A DNA stretch of 64,000 nt, taken from contig NC_064045.1 of assembly GCF_932526225.1 (NCBI RefSeq), forward strand, positions 868,001-932,000, in the 5' to 3' direction. Each line of letters begins with the position of its first letter. Position 1 is the first letter of the stretch. This DNA comes from Nematostella vectensis (lineage: Eukaryota; Cnidaria; Anthozoa; Actiniaria; Edwardsiidae). This document shows positions 11,218-25,152 of the stretch, piece after piece. The notes under the pieces are model-generated. The model saw only the letters and a list, made by a program, of their open reading frames with translations. It ran no database searches and had not been told where the DNA came from. The translations under genes were made by a program, and so were the position numbers.

Positions 11218-12147
11218 ATGGTGTTCTTTGTTAAAGGGAAGTCTCAAAACTTCGGGGTTGGACCGCATGTGGTACTTCTAAGAGCCTCTCGAGAGAACAA
11301 GCCTTATCTAGATTTTTTTGGTCCGTCCTGTCACGCCCAGGGCATGCACAAACACGTGTGGGCCTCACCCCCCATCACTTTTGTAATGGTCCCTCCTCCT
11401 TATCACAAGTCTGCTACTCATAACATTATGTGGTGTCATGGAGTAATGTACTCTTACATGAGAGAGAAAGCGTCTTTTGTTTTAATTTTATATTGAAACC
11501 TGAGTCAACAGGTGTAAAGTGTATTAACACTAGCTTTACACCTGTAAAATATCAGCAACTATCTGTGATAGAAGTGGCTGGCGTAAAGACAGCTTGGCTT
11601 GCTTGAATCTCTGCCTTGTATTTGGATAGAACTAGTTCTTTGATCTCGAACGGGTAAAGGGGCCCATGCAGGTTATTTTTTTTCACGATATACACCTTAT
11701 AATTATAATTGATGTCCATCGCAATCCCTGCTTCCTAAAGTTAGAGCCTAGTGCACCACTGGAGTCCAATGGACTCCGAGAAATTTAAAAATTCCTACTG
11801 CTAGTTTTGCCGCTGTTAATTTAACATATACCATTGTCTGGTCTTGCAAATAAATAATAAGAGATACTTTATACATTTCAATATATACAGAAATACTTTG
11901 TATATTAATTTAATATAAGAGTCTCCAGAGGGACTTTGAAGGCTGTTCCAAAAATGTGCTTATTATACATGTACGACCTACTTTGGGTTTAGAAGTTTGT
12001 GAGAAGTCATTGAATATCTTATTCGGTTTTGATTCTCTGGTGTACTGACTAGTCCTGGTGCAGGTGCCAATGGCCAGATTAGAAGAGTTCTGGGCTCTTG
12101 TCAAAGTCGTATTAGTTTTTTATTTTTCGGTGTATTGAATAGTCCAC
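11218..12147 (+). repeat. Monomer 13: KVK / ASPP / A1 / P1
   Basis: 930 bp. Repeats monomer 1, including the GGG codon 13, at an offset of 11,144 bp. Confidence 0.95.
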
Positions 12148-13075
12148 ATGGTGTTCTTTGTTGAAGGGAAGTCTCAAAACTTCTGGGTTGGACCGCATAT
12201 GGTACTTCTAAGAGCCTCTCGAGAGAACCAGCCTTATCTAGATTTTTTTGGTCCGTCCTGTCACGCCCAGGGCATGCACAAACACGTGTGGGCCGCACCC
12301 ACCATCACTTTTGTAATGGTCCCTCTTCCTTATCACAAGTCTGGTACTCTTAACATTATGTGGTGTCATGGAGTAATGTACTCTTACATGAGAGAGAAAG
12401 CGTCTTTTGTTTTAATTTTATATTGAAACCTGTGTCAACAGGTGTAAAGTGTATTAACACTAGCTTTACACCTATAAAATATCAACAACTATCTGTGATA
12501 GAAGTGGCTGGCGTAATGACAGCTTGGCTTGCTTGAATCTGCCTTGTATTTGGCTAGAACTAGTTCTTTGATCTCGAACGGGTAAAGGGGCCCATGCAGG
12601 TTATTTTTTTTCACAATATACACCTTATAATTATAATTGATGTCCATCGCAATCCCTGCTTCCTAAAGTTAGAGCCTAGTGCACCACTGGAGTCCAATGG
12701 ACTCCGAGAAATTTAAAAATTCCTACTGCTAGTTTTGCCGCTGTTAATTTAACATATACCATTGTCTGGTCTTGCAAATAAATAATAAGAGATACTTTAT
12801 ACATTTCAATATATACAGAAATACTTTGTATATTAATTTAATATAAGAGTCTCCAGAGGGACTTTGAAGGCTGTTCCAAAAATGTGCTTATTATACATGT
12901 ACGACCTACTTTGGGTTTAGAAGTTTGTGAGAAGTCATTGAATATCTTATTCGGTTTTGATTCTCTGGTGTACTGACTAGTCCTGGTGCAGGTGCCAATG
13001 GCCAGATTAGAAGAGTTCTGGGCTCTTGTCAAAGTCGTATTAGTTTTTTATTTTTCGGTGTATTGAATAGTCCAC
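12148..13075 (+). repeat. Monomer 14: EMQ / AAPT / A1 / P1
   Basis: 928 bp. Counterpart of monomer 2 at the same 11,144-bp offset. Confidence 0.95.
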
Positions 13076-13999
13076 ATGGTGTTCTTTGTTGAAGGGAAGT
13101 CTCAAAACTTCTGGGTTGGACCGCATATGGTACTTCTAAGAGCCTCTCGAGAGAACCAGCCTTATCTAGATTTTTTTGGTCCGTCCTGTCACGCCCAGGG
13201 CATGCACAAACACGTGTGGGCCGCACCCACCATCACTTTTGTAATGGTCCCTCTTCCTTATCACAAGTCTGGTACTCTTAACATTATGTGGTGTCATGGA
13301 GTAATGTACTCTTACATGAGAGAGAAAGCGTCTTTTGTTTTAATTTTATATTGAAACCTGTGTCAACAGGTGTAAAGTGTATTAACACTAGCTTTACACC
13401 TATAAAATATCAACAACTATCTGTGATAGAAGTGGCTGGCGTAATGACAGCTTGGCTTGCTTGAATCTGCCTTGTATTTGGCTAGAACTAGTTCTTTGAT
13501 CTCGAACGGGTAAAGGGGCCCATGCAGGTTATTTTTTTTCACAATATACACCTTATAATTATAATTGATGTCCATCGCAATCCCTGCTTCCTAAAGTTAG
13601 AGCCTAGTGCACCACTGGAGTCCAATGGACTCCGAGAAATTTAAAAATGCATACTGCTAGTTTTGCCGCTGTTAATTTATCATATACCATTGTCTGGTCT
13701 CGCAAATAAATAATAAGAGATACATTATATATTTCAATATATACAGAAATACTTTATATATTAATATAATATAAGAGTCTCCAGAGGGACTTTGAAGGCT
13801 GTTCCAAAACTGTGCTTATTATACATGTACGACCTACTTTGGGTTTAGAAGTTTGTGAGAAGTCATTGAATATCTTATTCGGTTTTGATTCTCTGGTTAC
13901 TGACAAGTCCTGGTGCAGGTGCTAATGGCCAGATTAGAAGAGTTCTGGGCTCTTGTCAAAGTCGTATTCGTTTTTTTTTCGGTGTTTTGAATAGTCCAC
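13076..13999 (+). repeat. Monomer 15: EMQ / AAPT / A3 / P3
   Basis: 924 bp, the shortest copy without a deletion, because both T-rich tracts are short. Counterpart of monomer 3. Confidence 0.95.
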
Positions 14000-14928
14000 A
14001 TGGTGTTCTTTGTTGAAGGGAAGTCTCAAAACTTCTGGGTTGGACCGCATGTGGTACTTCTAAGAGCCTCTCGAGAGAACAAGCCTTATCTAGATTTTTT
14101 TGGTCCGTCCTGTCACGCCCAGGGCATGCACAAACACGTGTGGGCACCAACCCCTATCACTTTTGTAATGGTCCTTTTTCCCTATCACAAGTCTGCTACT
14201 CATAACATTATGTGGTGTCATGGAGTAATGTACTCTAACATGAGAGAGAAAGCGTCTTTTGTTTTAATTTTATATTGAAACCTGTGTCAACAGGTGTAAA
14301 GTGTATTAACACTAGCTTTACACCTGTAAAATATCAGCAACTATCTGTGATAGAAGTGGCTGGCGTAATGACAGCTTGGCTTGCTTGAATCTCTGCCTTG
14401 TATTTGGCTAGAACTAGTTCTTTGATCTCGAACGGGTAAAGGGGCCCATGCAGGTTATTTTTTTTCACGATATACACCTTATAATTATAATTGATGTCCA
14501 TCGCAATCCCTGCTTCCTAAAGTTAGAGCCTAGTGCACCACTGGAGTCCAATGGACTCCGTGAAATTTAAAAATGCATACCGCTAGTTTTGCCGCTGTTA
14601 ATTTATCATATACCATTGTCTGGTCTCGCAAATAAATAATAAGAGATACATTATATATTTCAATATATACAGAAATACTTTATATGTTAATATAATATAA
14701 GAGTCTCCAGAGGGACTTTGATGGCTGTTCCAAAACTGTGCTTATTATACATGTACGACCTACTTTGGGTTTAGAAGTTTGTGAGAAGTCATTGAATATC
14801 TTATTCGGTTTTGATTCTCTGGTTACTGACAAGTCCTGGTGCAGGTGCCAATGGCCAGATTAGAAGAGTTCTGGGCTCTTGTCAAAGTCGTATTCGTTTT
14901 TTATTTTTCGGTGTATTGAATAGTCCAC
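14000..14928 (+). repeat. Monomer 16: EVK / APTP / A4 / P4
   Basis: 929 bp. Carries GACTTTGATGG. Start of a run (16-19) that recurs as monomers 59-62 at an offset of 39,915 bp. Confidence 0.95.
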
Positions 14929-15857
14929 ATGGTGTTCTTTGTTAAAGGGAAGTCTCAAAACTTCTGGGTTGGACCGCATGTGGTACTTCTAAGAGCCTCT
15001 CGAGAGAACAAGCCTTATCTAGATTTTTTTGGTCCGTCCTGTCACGCCCAGGGCATGCACAAACACGTGTGGGCACCAACCCCTATCACTTTTGTAATGG
15101 TCCTTTTTCCCTATCACAAGTCTGCTACTCATAACATTATGTGGTGTCATGGAGTAATGTACTCTAACATGAGAGAGAAAGCGTCTTTTGTTTTAATTTT
15201 ATATTGAAACCTGTGTCAACAGGTGTAAAGTGTATTAACACTAGCTTTACACCTGTAAAATATCAGCAACTATCTGTGATAGAAGTGGCTGGCGTAATGA
15301 CAGCTTGGCTTGCTTGAATCTCTGCCTTGTATTTGGCTAGAACTAGTTCTTTGATCTCGAACGGGTAAAGGGGCCCATGCAGGTTATTTGTTTTCACGAT
15401 ATACACCTTATAATTATAATTGATGTCCATCGCAATCCCTGCTTCCTAAAGTTAGAGCCTAGTGCACCACTGGAGTCCAATGGACTCCGTGAAATTTAAA
15501 AATGCATACCGCTAGTTTTGCCGCTGTTAATTTATCATATACCATTGTCTGGTCTCGAAAATAAATAATAAGAGATACATTATATATTTCAATATATACA
15601 GAAATACTTTATATGTTAATATAATATAAGAGTCTCCAGAGGGACTTTGAAGGCTGTTCCAAAACTGTGCTTATTATACATGTACGACCTACTTTGGGTT
15701 TAGAAGTTTGTGAGAAGTCATTGAATATCTTATTCGGTTTTGATTCTCTGGTTACTGACAAGTCCTGGTGCAGGTGCCAATGGCCAGATTAGAAGAGTTC
15801 TGGGCTCTTGTCAAAGTCGTATTCGTTTTTTATTTTTCGGTGTATTGAATAGTCCAC
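14929..15857 (+). repeat. Monomer 17: KVK / APTP / A4 / P4
   Basis: 929 bp. TTTGTTTT at the T-run, unlike its counterpart monomer 60. Private A at 15558. Confidence 0.95.
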
Positions 15858-16786
15858 ATGGTGTTCTTTGTTAAAGGGAAGTCTCAAAACTTCTGGGTTG
15901 GACCGCATGTGGTACTTCTAAGAGCCTCTCGAGAGAACCAGCCTTATCTAGATTTTTTTGGTCCGTCCTGTCACGCCCAGGGCATGCACAAACACGTGTG
16001 GGCCTCACCCCCCATCACTTTTGTAATGGTCCCTCCTCCTTATCACAAGTCTGCTACTCATAACATTATGTGGTGTCATGGAGTAATGTACTCTTACATG
16101 AGAGAGAAAGCGTCTTTTGTTTTAATTTTATATTGAAACCTGAGTCAACAGGTGTAAAGTGTATTAACACTAGCTTTACACCTGTAAAATATCAGCAACT
16201 ATCTGTGATAGAAGTGGCTGGCGTAATGACAGCTTGGCTTGCTTGAATCTCTGCCTTGTATTTGGATAGAACTAGTTCTTTGATCTCGAACGGGTAAAGG
16301 GGCCCATGCAGGTTATTTCTTTTCACGATATACACCTTATAATTATAATTGATGTCCATCGCAATCCCTCCTTCCTGAAGATAGAGCCTAGTGCACAACT
16401 GGAGTCCAATGGACTCCGTGAAATTTAAAAATGCATACCGCTAGTTTTGCCGCTGTTAATTTATCATATACCATTGTCTGGTCTCGCAAATAAATAATAA
16501 GAGATACATTATATATTTCAATATATACAGAAATACTTTATATGTTAATATAATATAAGAGTCTCCAGAGGGACTTTGAAGGCTGTTCCAAAACTGTGCT
16601 TATTATACATGTACGACCTACTTTGGGTTTAGAAGTTTGTGAGAAGTCATTGAATATCTTATTCGGTTTTGATTCTCTGGTTACTGACAAGTCCTGGTGC
16701 AGGTGCCAATGGCTAGATTAGAAGAATTCTGGGCTCTTGTCAAAGTCGTATTCGTTTTTTATTTTTCGGTGTATTGAATAGTCCAC
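15858..16786 (+). repeat. Monomer 18: KVQ / ASPP / A4 / P4
   Basis: 929 bp. The KVQ head occurs only here and in monomer 61. Private A at 16397 breaks GTGCACC. The antisense frame is open for 68 codons here. Confidence 0.95.
16192..16398 (-). other. Antisense open frame (representative of best copies)
   Basis: From the conserved ATG (minus strand, near 16360) this frame reads MDINYNYKVY followed by about 45 residues, ending at TGA near 16192. It runs through the T-run and both 12-bp palindromes. It is closed upstream by TAG in copies with CCTAAAG, shifted when the T-run has 7 or 9 T, and loses its ATG in the GTCGATCG copies. No family recognised; coding is unlikely. Confidence 0.2.
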
Positions 16787-17718
16787 ATAGTGTTCTTTGT
16801 TGAAGGGAAGTCTCAAAACTTCTGGGTTGGACCGCATATGGTACTTTTAAGAGCCTCTCGAGAGAACAAGCCTTATCTAGATTTTTTTGGTCCGTCCTGT
16901 CACGCCCAGGGCATGCACAAACACGTGAGGGCACCAACCCCCATCACTTTTGTAATGGTCCTTCTTCCTTATCACAAGTCTGCTACTCATAACATTATGT
17001 GGTGTCATGGAGTAATGTACTCTTACATGAGAGAGAAAGCGTCTTTTGTTTTAATTTTATATTGAAACCTGAGTCAACAGGTGTAAAGTGTATTAACACT
17101 AGCTTTACACCTGTAAAATATCAGCAACTATCTGTGATAGAAGTGGCTGGCGTAAAGACAGCTTGGCTTGCTTGAATCTCTGCGTTGTATTTGGATAGAA
17201 CTAGTTCTTTGATCTCGAACGGGTAAAGGGGCCCATGCAGGTTATTTGTTTTCACGATATACACCTTATAATTATAATTGATGTCCATCGCAATCCCTGC
17301 TTCCTAAAGTTAGAGCCTAGTGCACCACTGGAGTCCAATGGACTCCGAGAAATTTAAAAATTCAAACTGCTAGTTTTGCCGCTGTTAATTTTCACATATA
17401 CCATTGTCTGGTCTTGCAAATAAATAATAAGAGATACTTTATACATTTCAATATATACAGAAATACTTTATATATTAATATAATATAAGAGTCTCCAGAG
17501 GGACTTTGAAGGCTGTTCCAAAAATGTGCTTATTATACATGTACGACCTACTTTGGGTTTAGAAGTTTGTGAGAAGTCATTGAATATCTTATTCGGTTTT
17601 GATTTATCTGGTGTACTGAGTAGTCCTGGTGCAGGTGCCAATGGCCAGATTAGAAGAGTTCTGGGCTCTTGTCAAAGTCGTATTCGTTTTTTATTTTTCG
17701 GTGTATTGAATAGTCCAC
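16787..17718 (+). repeat. Monomer 19: null / RAPTP / A2 / P2
   Basis: 932 bp, the longest copy: TTTTCACATATA at 17389-17400 replaces TTTAACATATA, adding one base. Private A at 17365. P2 junction with ACTGAGTAG. Confidence 0.95.
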
Positions 17719-18644
17719 ATGGTGTTCTTTGTTAAAGGGAAGTCTCAAAACTTCTGGGTTGGACCGCATATGGTACTTCTAAGAGCCTCTCGAGAGAACC
17801 AGCCTTATCTAGATTTTTTTGGTCCGTCCTGTCACGCCCAGGGCATGCACAAACACGTGTGGGCCGCACCCACCATCACTTTTGTAATGGTCCCTCTTCC
17901 TTATCACAAGTCTGGTACTCTTAACATTATGTGGTGTCATGGAGTAATGTACTCTTACATGAGAGAAAAAGCGTCTTTTGTTTTAATTTTATATTGAAAC
18001 CTGTGTCAACAGGTGTAAAGTGTATTAACACTAGCTTTACACCTATAAAATATCAACAACTATCTGTGATAGAAGTGGCTGGCGTAATGACAGCTTGGCT
18101 TGCTTGAATCTGTCTTGTATTTGGCTAGAACTAGTTCTTTGATCTCGAACGGGTAAAGGGGCCCATGCAGGTTATTTTTTTTCACGATATACACCTTATA
18201 ATTATAATTGATGTCCATCGCAATCCCTGCTTCCTAAAGTTAGAGCCTAGTGCACCACTGGAGTCTAATGGACTCCGAGAAATTTAAAAATGCATACTGC
18301 TAGTTTTGCCGCTGTTAATTTATCATATACCATTGTCTGGTCTCGCAAATAAATAATAAGAGATACATTATATATTTCAATATATACAGAAATACTTTAT
18401 ATATTAATATAATATAAAAGTCTCCAGAGGGACTTTGAAGGCTGTTCCAAAACTGTGCTTATTATACATGTACGACCTACTTTTGGTTTAGAAGTTTGTG
18501 AGAAGTCATTGAATATCTTATTCGGTTTTGATTCTCTGGTTACTGACAAGTCCTGGTGCAGGTGCTAATGGCCAGATTAGAAGAGTTCTGGGCTCTTGTC
18601 AAAGTCGTATTCGTTTTTTTTTTTCTGTGTTTTGAATAGTCCAC
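17719..18644 (+). repeat. Monomer 20: KMQ / AAPT / A3 / P3
   Basis: 926 bp. Private A at 18418. Shares GAATCTGTC, GGAGTCTAATGG and ACTTTTGG with monomers 8, 49, 52, 56 and 65. Confidence 0.95.
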
Positions 18645-19575
18645 ATGGTGTTCTTTGTTGAAGGGAAGTCTCAAAACTTCTGGGTTGGACCGCATGTGGT
18701 ACTTCTAAGAGCCTCTCGAGAGAACAAGCCTTATCTAGATTTTTTTGGTCCGTCCTGTCACGCCCAGGGCATGCACAAACACGTGTGGGCACCAACGCCT
18801 ATCACTTTTGTAATGGTCCTTCTTCCCTATCACAAGTCTGCTACTCATAACATTATGTGGTGTCATGGAGTAATGTACTCTAACATGAGAGAGAAAGCGT
18901 CTTTTGTTTTAATTTTATATTGAAACCTGTGTCAACAGGTGTAAAGTGTATTAACACTAGCTTTACACCTGTAAAATATCAGCAACTATCTGTGATAGAA
19001 GTGGCTGGCGTAATGACAGCTTGGCTTGCTTGAATCTCTGCCTTGTATTTGGATAGAACTAGTTCTTTGATCTCGAACGGGTAAAGGGGCCCATGCAGGT
19101 TATTTTTTTTCACGATATACACCTTATAATTATAATTGATGTCGATCGCAATCCCTGCTTCCTAAAGTTAGAGCCTAGTGCACCACTGGAGTCCAATGGA
19201 CTCCGAGAAATTTAAAAATTCATACTGCTAGTTTTGCCGCTGTTAATTTAACATATACCATTGTCTGTTCTTGCAAATAAATAATAAGAGATACTTTATA
19301 CATTTCAATATATACAGAAATACTTTATATATTAATATAATATAAGAGTCTCCAGAGGGACTTTGAAGGCTGTTCCAAAAATGTGCTTATTATACATGTA
19401 CGACCTACTTTGGGTTTAGAAGTTTGTGAGAAGTCATTGAATATCTTATTCGGTTTTGATTTATCTGGTGTACTGAGTAGTCCTGGTGCAGGTGCTAATG
19501 GCCAGATTAGAAGAGTTCTGGGCTCTTGTCAAAGTCGTATTCGTTTTTTATTTTTCGGTGTATTGAATAGTCCAC
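18645..19575 (+). repeat. Monomer 21: EVK / APTP / A2 / P2
   Basis: 931 bp. ACCAACGCC at the mid block is shared with monomers 57 and 66. GTCGATCG variant. Private T at 19268. The P2 junction carries GGTGCTAATGG, otherwise a P3 mark. Confidence 0.95.
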
Positions 19576-20506
19576 ATGGTGTTCTTTGTTAAAGGGAAGT
19601 CTCAAAACTTCTGGGTTGGACCGCATGTGGTACTTCTAAGAGCCTCTCGAGAGAACAAGCCTTATCTAGATTTTTTTGGTCCGTCCTGTCACGCCCAGGG
19701 CATGCACAAACACGTGTGGGCCTCACCCCCCATCACTTTTGTAATGGTCCCTCCTCCTTATCACAAGTCTGCTACTCATAACATTATGTGGTGTCATGGA
19801 GTAATGTACTCTAACATGAGAGAGAAAGCGTCTTTTGTTTTAATTTTATATTTAAACCTGTGTCAACAGGTGTAAAGTGTATTAACACTAGCTTTACACC
19901 TGTAAAATATCAGCAACTATCTGTGATAGAAGTGGCTGGCGTAATGACAGCTTGGCTTGCTTGAATCTCTGCCTTGTATTTGGATAGAACTAGTTCTTTG
20001 ATCTCGAACGGGTAAAGGGGCCCATGCAGGTTATTTTTTTTCACGATATACACCTTATAATTATAATTGATGTCCATCGCAATCCCTGCTTCCTAAAGTT
20101 AGAGCCTAGTGCACCACTGGAGTCCAATGGACGCCGAGAAATTTAAAAATTCATACTGCTAGTTTTGCCGCTGTTAATTTAACATATACCATTGTCTGGT
20201 CTTGCAAATAAATAATAAGAGATACTTTATACATTTCAATATATACAGAAATACTTTATATATTAATATAATATAAGAGTCTCCAGAGGGACTTTGAAGG
20301 CTGTTCCAAAAATGTGCTTATTATACATGTACGACCTACTTTGGGTTTAGAAGTTTGTGAGAAGTCATTGAATATCTTATTCGGTTTTGATTTATCTGGT
20401 GTACTGACTAGTCCTGGTGCAGGTGCCAATGGCCAGATTAGAAGAGTTCTGGGCTCTTGTCAAAGTCGTATTCGTTTTTTATTTTTCGGTGTATTGAATA
20501 GTCCAC
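19576..20506 (+). repeat. Monomer 22: KVK / ASPP / A2 / P2
   Basis: 931 bp. T at 19853 turns the stop of the open frame into TTA and extends it to 99 codons. G at 20133 weakens the GGAGTCC/GGACTCC dyad. Confidence 0.95.
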
Positions 20507-21435
20507 ATGGTGTTCTTTGTTAAAGGGAAGTCTCAAAACTTCTGGGTTGGACCGCATGTGGTACTTCTAAGAGCCTCTCGAGAGAACAAGCCTTATCTAG
20601 ATTTTTTTGGTCCGTCCTGTCACGCCCAGGGCATGCACAAACACGTGTGGGCCTCACCCCCCATCACTTTTGTAATGGTCCCTCCTCCTTATCACAAGTC
20701 TGCTACTCATAACATTATGTGGTGTCATGGAGTAATGTACTCTTACATGAGAGAGAAAGCGTCTTTTGTTTTAATTTTATATTGAAACCTGAGTCAACAG
20801 GTGTAAAGTGTATTAACACTAGCTTTACACCTGTAAAATATCAGCAACTATCTGTGATAGAAGTGGCTGGCGTAATGACAGCTTGGCTTGCTTGAATCTC
20901 TGCCTTGTATTTGGATAGAACTAGTTCTTTGATCTCGAACGGGTAAAGGGGCCCATGCAGGTTATTTCTTTTCACGATATACACCTTATAATTATAATTG
21001 ATGTCCATCGCAATCCCTCCTTCCTGAAGATAGAGCCTAGTGCACCACTGGAGTCCAATGGACTCCGTGAAATTTAAAAATGCATACCGCTAGTTTTGCC
21101 GCTGTTAATTTATCATATACCATTGTCTGGTCTCGCAAATAAATAATAAGAGATACATTATATATTTCAATATATACAGAAATACTTTATATGTTAATAT
21201 AATATAAGAGTCTCCAGAGGGACTTTGAAGGCTGTTCCAAAACTGTGATTATTATACATGTACGACCTACTTTGGGTTTAGAAGTTTGTGAGAAGTCATT
21301 GAATATCTTATTCGGTTTTGATTCTCTGGTTACTGACAAGTCCTGGTGCAGGTGCCAATGGCTAGATTAGAAGAATTCTGGGCTCTTGTCAAAGTCGTAT
21401 TCGTTTTTTATTTTTCGGTGTATTGAATAGTCCAC
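20507..21435 (+). repeat. Monomer 23: KVK / ASPP / A4 / P4
   Basis: 929 bp. Private A at 21248. The junction carries CTAGATT and GAATTC and leads into a null head. Confidence 0.95.
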
Positions 21436-22366
21436 ATAGTGTTCTTTGTTGAAGGGAAGTCTCAAAACTTCTGGGTTGGACCGCATATGGTACTTTTAAG
21501 AGCCTCTCGAGAGAACAAGCCTTATCTAGATTTTTTTGGTCCGTCCTGTCACGCCCAGGGCATGCACAAACACGTGAGGGCACCAACCCCCATCACTTTT
21601 GTAATGGTCCTTCTTCCTTATCACAAGTCTGCTACTCATAACATTATGTGGTGTCATGGAGTAATGTACTCTTACATGAGAGAGAAAGCGTCTTTTGTTT
21701 TAATTTTATATTGAAACCTGAGTCAACAGGTGTAAAGTGTATTAACACTAGCTTTACACCTGTAAAATATCAGCAACTATCTGTGATAGAAGTGGCTGGC
21801 GTAAAGACAGCTTGGCTTGCTTGAATCTCTGCCTTGTATTTGGATAGAACTAGTTCTTTGATCTCGAACGGGTAAAGGGGCCCATGCAGGTTATTTGTTT
21901 TCACGATATACACCTTATAATTATAATTGATGTCCATCGCAATCCCTGCTTCCTAAAGTTAGAGCCTAGTGCACCACTGGAGTCCAATGGACTCCGAGAA
22001 ATTTAAAAATTCATACTGCTAGTTTTGCCGCTGTTAATTTAACATATACCATTGTCTGGTCTTGCAAATAAATAATAAGAGATACTTTATACATTTCAAT
22101 ATATACAGAAATACTTTATATATTAATATAATATAAGAGTCTCCAGAGGGACTTTGAAGGCTGTTCCAAAAATGTGCTTATTATACATGTACGACCTACT
22201 TTGGGTTTAGAAGTTTGTGAGAAGTCATTGAATATCTTATTCGGTTTTGATTTATCTGGTGTACTGACTAGTCCTGGTGCAGGTGCCAATGGCCAGATTA
22301 GAAGAGTTCTGGGCTCTTGTCAAAGTCGTATTCGTTTTTTATTTTTCGGTGTATTGAATAGTCCAC
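21436..22366 (+). repeat. Monomer 24: null / RAPTP / A2 / P2
   Basis: 931 bp. GAATCTCTGCC rather than GCG, with TTTGTTTT at the T-run. Confidence 0.95.
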
Positions 22367-23296
22367 ATGGTGTTCTTTGTTGAAGGGAAGTCTCAAAACT
22401 TCTGGGTTGGACCGCATATGGTACTTCTAAGAGCCTCTCGAGAGAACAAGCCTTATCTAGATTTTTTTGGTCCGTCCTGTCACGCCCAGGACATGCACAA
22501 ACACGTGTGGGCACCAACCCCTATCACTTTTGTAATAGTCCTTTTTCCCTATCACAAGTCTGATACTCATAACATTATGTGGTGTCATGGAGTAATGTAC
22601 TCTAACATGAGAGAGAAAGCGTCTTTTGTTTTAATTTTATATTGAAACCTGTGTCAACAGGTGTAAAGTGTATTAACACTAGCTTTACACCTGTAAAATA
22701 TCAGCAACTATCTGTGATAGAAGTGGCTGGCGTAATGACAGCTTGGCTTGCTAGAATCTCTGCCTTGTATTTGGCTAGAACTAGTTCTTTGATCTCGAAC
22801 GGGTAAAGGGGCCCATGCAGGTTATTTTTTTTCACGATATACACCTTATAATTATAATTGATGTCCATCGCAATCCCCGCTTCCTAAAGTTAGAGCCTAG
22901 TGCACCACTGGAGTCCAATGGACTCCGTGAAATTTAAAAATGCATACCGCTAGTTTTGCCGCTGTTAATTTATCATATACCATTGTCTGGTCTCGCAAAT
23001 AAATAATAAGAGATACATTATATATTTCAATATATACAGAAATACTTTATATGTTAATATAATATAAGAGTCTCCAGAGGGACTTTGAAGGCTGTTCCAA
23101 AACTGTGCTTATTATACATGTACGACCTACTTTGGGTTTAGAAGTTTGTGAGAAGTCATTGAATATCTTATTCGGTTTTGATTCTCTGGTTACTGACAAG
23201 TCCTGGTGCAGGTGCCAATGGCCAGATTAGAAGAATTCTGGGCTCTTGTCAAAGTCGTATTCGTTTTTTTATTTTTCGGTGTATTGAATAGTCCAC
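22367..23296 (+). repeat. Monomer 25: EMK / APTP / A4 / P4
   Basis: 930 bp. The only EMK head. Five private bases: A 22491, A 22537, A 22563, A 22753 and C 22878. The left edge of the 9.28-kb duplication falls in its second half. Confidence 0.95.
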
Positions 23297-24226
23297 ATAG
23301 TGTTCTTTGTTGAAGGGAAGTCTCAAAACTTCTGGGTTGGACCGCATATGGTACTTTTAAGAGCCTCTCGAGAGAACAAGCCTTATCTAGATTTTTTTGG
23401 TCCGTCCCGTCACGCCCAGGGCATGCACAAACACGTGAGGGCACCAACCCCCATCACTTTTGTAATGGTCCCTCCTCCTTATCACAAGTCTGCTACTCAT
23501 AACATTATGTGGTGTCATGGAGTAATGTACTCTTACATGAGAGAGAAAGCGTCTTTTGTTTTAATTTTATATTGAAACCTGAGTCAACAGGTGTAAAGTG
23601 TATTAACACTAGCTCTACACCTGTAAAATATCAGCAACTATCTGTGATAGAAGTGGCTGGCGTAAAGACAGCTTGGCTTGCTTGAATCTCTGCCTTGTAT
23701 TTGGATAGAACTAGTTCTTTGATCTCGAACGGGTAAAGAGGCCCATGCAGGTTATTTTTTTTCACGATATACACCTTATAATTATAATTGATGTCCATCG
23801 CAATCCCTGCTTCCTAAAGTTAGAGCCTAGTGCACCACTGGAGTCCAATGGACTCCGAGAAATTTAAAAATTCCTACTGCTAGTTTTGCCGCTGTTAATT
23901 TAACATATACCATTGTCTGGTCTTGCAAATAAATAATAAGAGATACTTTATACATTTCAATATATACAGAAATACTTTGTATATTAATTTAATATAAGAG
24001 TCTCCAGAGGGACTTTGAAGGCTGTTCCAAAACTGTGCTTATTATACATGTACGACCTACTTTGGGTTTAGAAGTTTGTGAGAAGTCATTGAATATCTTA
24101 TTCGGTTTTGATTCTCTGGTGTACTGACTAGTCCTGGTGCAGGTGCCAATGGCCAGATTAGAAGAGTTCTGGGCTCTTGTCAAAGTCGTATTAGTTTTTT
24201 ATTTTTCGGTGTATTGAATAGTCCAC
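23297..24226 (+). repeat. Monomer 26: null / RAPTP to VPPP / A1 / P1
   Basis: 930 bp. A null head is switched to a monomer-1-like tail within the open frame. C at 23408 (residue 38 R) marks the null copies of the 10-mer. C at 23615 mismatches the hairpin stem; A at 23739 breaks GGGCCC. Confidence 0.95.
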
Positions 24227-25152
24227 ATGGTGTTCTTTGTTGAAGGGAAGTCTCAAAACTTCTGGGTTGGACCGCATATGGTACTTCTAAGAGCCTCTCG
24301 AGAGAACCAGCCTTATCTAGATTTTTTTGGTCCGTCCTGTCACGCCCAGGGCATGCACAAACACGTGTGGGCCGCACCCACCATCACTTTTGTAATGGTC
24401 CCTCTTCCTTATCACAAGTCTGGTACTCTTAACATTATGTGGTGTCATGGAGTAATGTACTCTTACATGAGAGAGAAAGCGTCTTTTGTTTTAATTTTAT
24501 ATTGAAACCTGTGTCAACAGGTGTAAAGTGTATTAACACTAGCTTTACACCTATAAAATATCAACAACTATCTGTGATAGAAGTGGCTGGCGTAATGACA
24601 GCTTGGCTTGCTTGAATCTGCCTTGTATTTGGCTAGAACTAGTTCTTTGATCTCGAACGGGTAAAGGGGCCCATGCAGGTTATTTTTTTTCACAATATAC
24701 ACCTTATAATTATAATTGATGTCCATCGCAATCCCTGCTTCCTAAAGTTAGAGCCTAGTGCACCACTGGAGTCCAATGGACTCCGAGAAATTTAAAAATG
24801 CATACTGCTAGTTTTGCCGCTGTTAATTTATCATATACCATTGTCTGGTCTCGCAAATAAATAATAAGAGATACATTATATATTTCAATATATACAGAAA
24901 TACTTTATATATTAATATAATATAAGAGTCTCCAGAGGGACTTTGAAGGCTGTTCCAAAACTGTGCTTATTATACATGTACGACCTACTTTGGGTTTAGA
25001 AGTTTGTGAGAAGTCATTGAATATCTTATTCGGTTTTGATTCTCTGGTTACTGACAAGTCCTGGTGCAGGTGCTAATGGCCAGATTAGAAGAGTTCTGGG
25101 CTCTTGTCAAAGTCGTATTCGTTTTTTTTTTTCGGTGTTTTGAATAGTCCAC
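24227..25152 (+). repeat. Monomer 27: EMQ / AAPT / A3 / P3
   Basis: 926 bp. No private base noticed. Duplicated as monomer 37 and similar to monomer 68. Confidence 0.95.
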
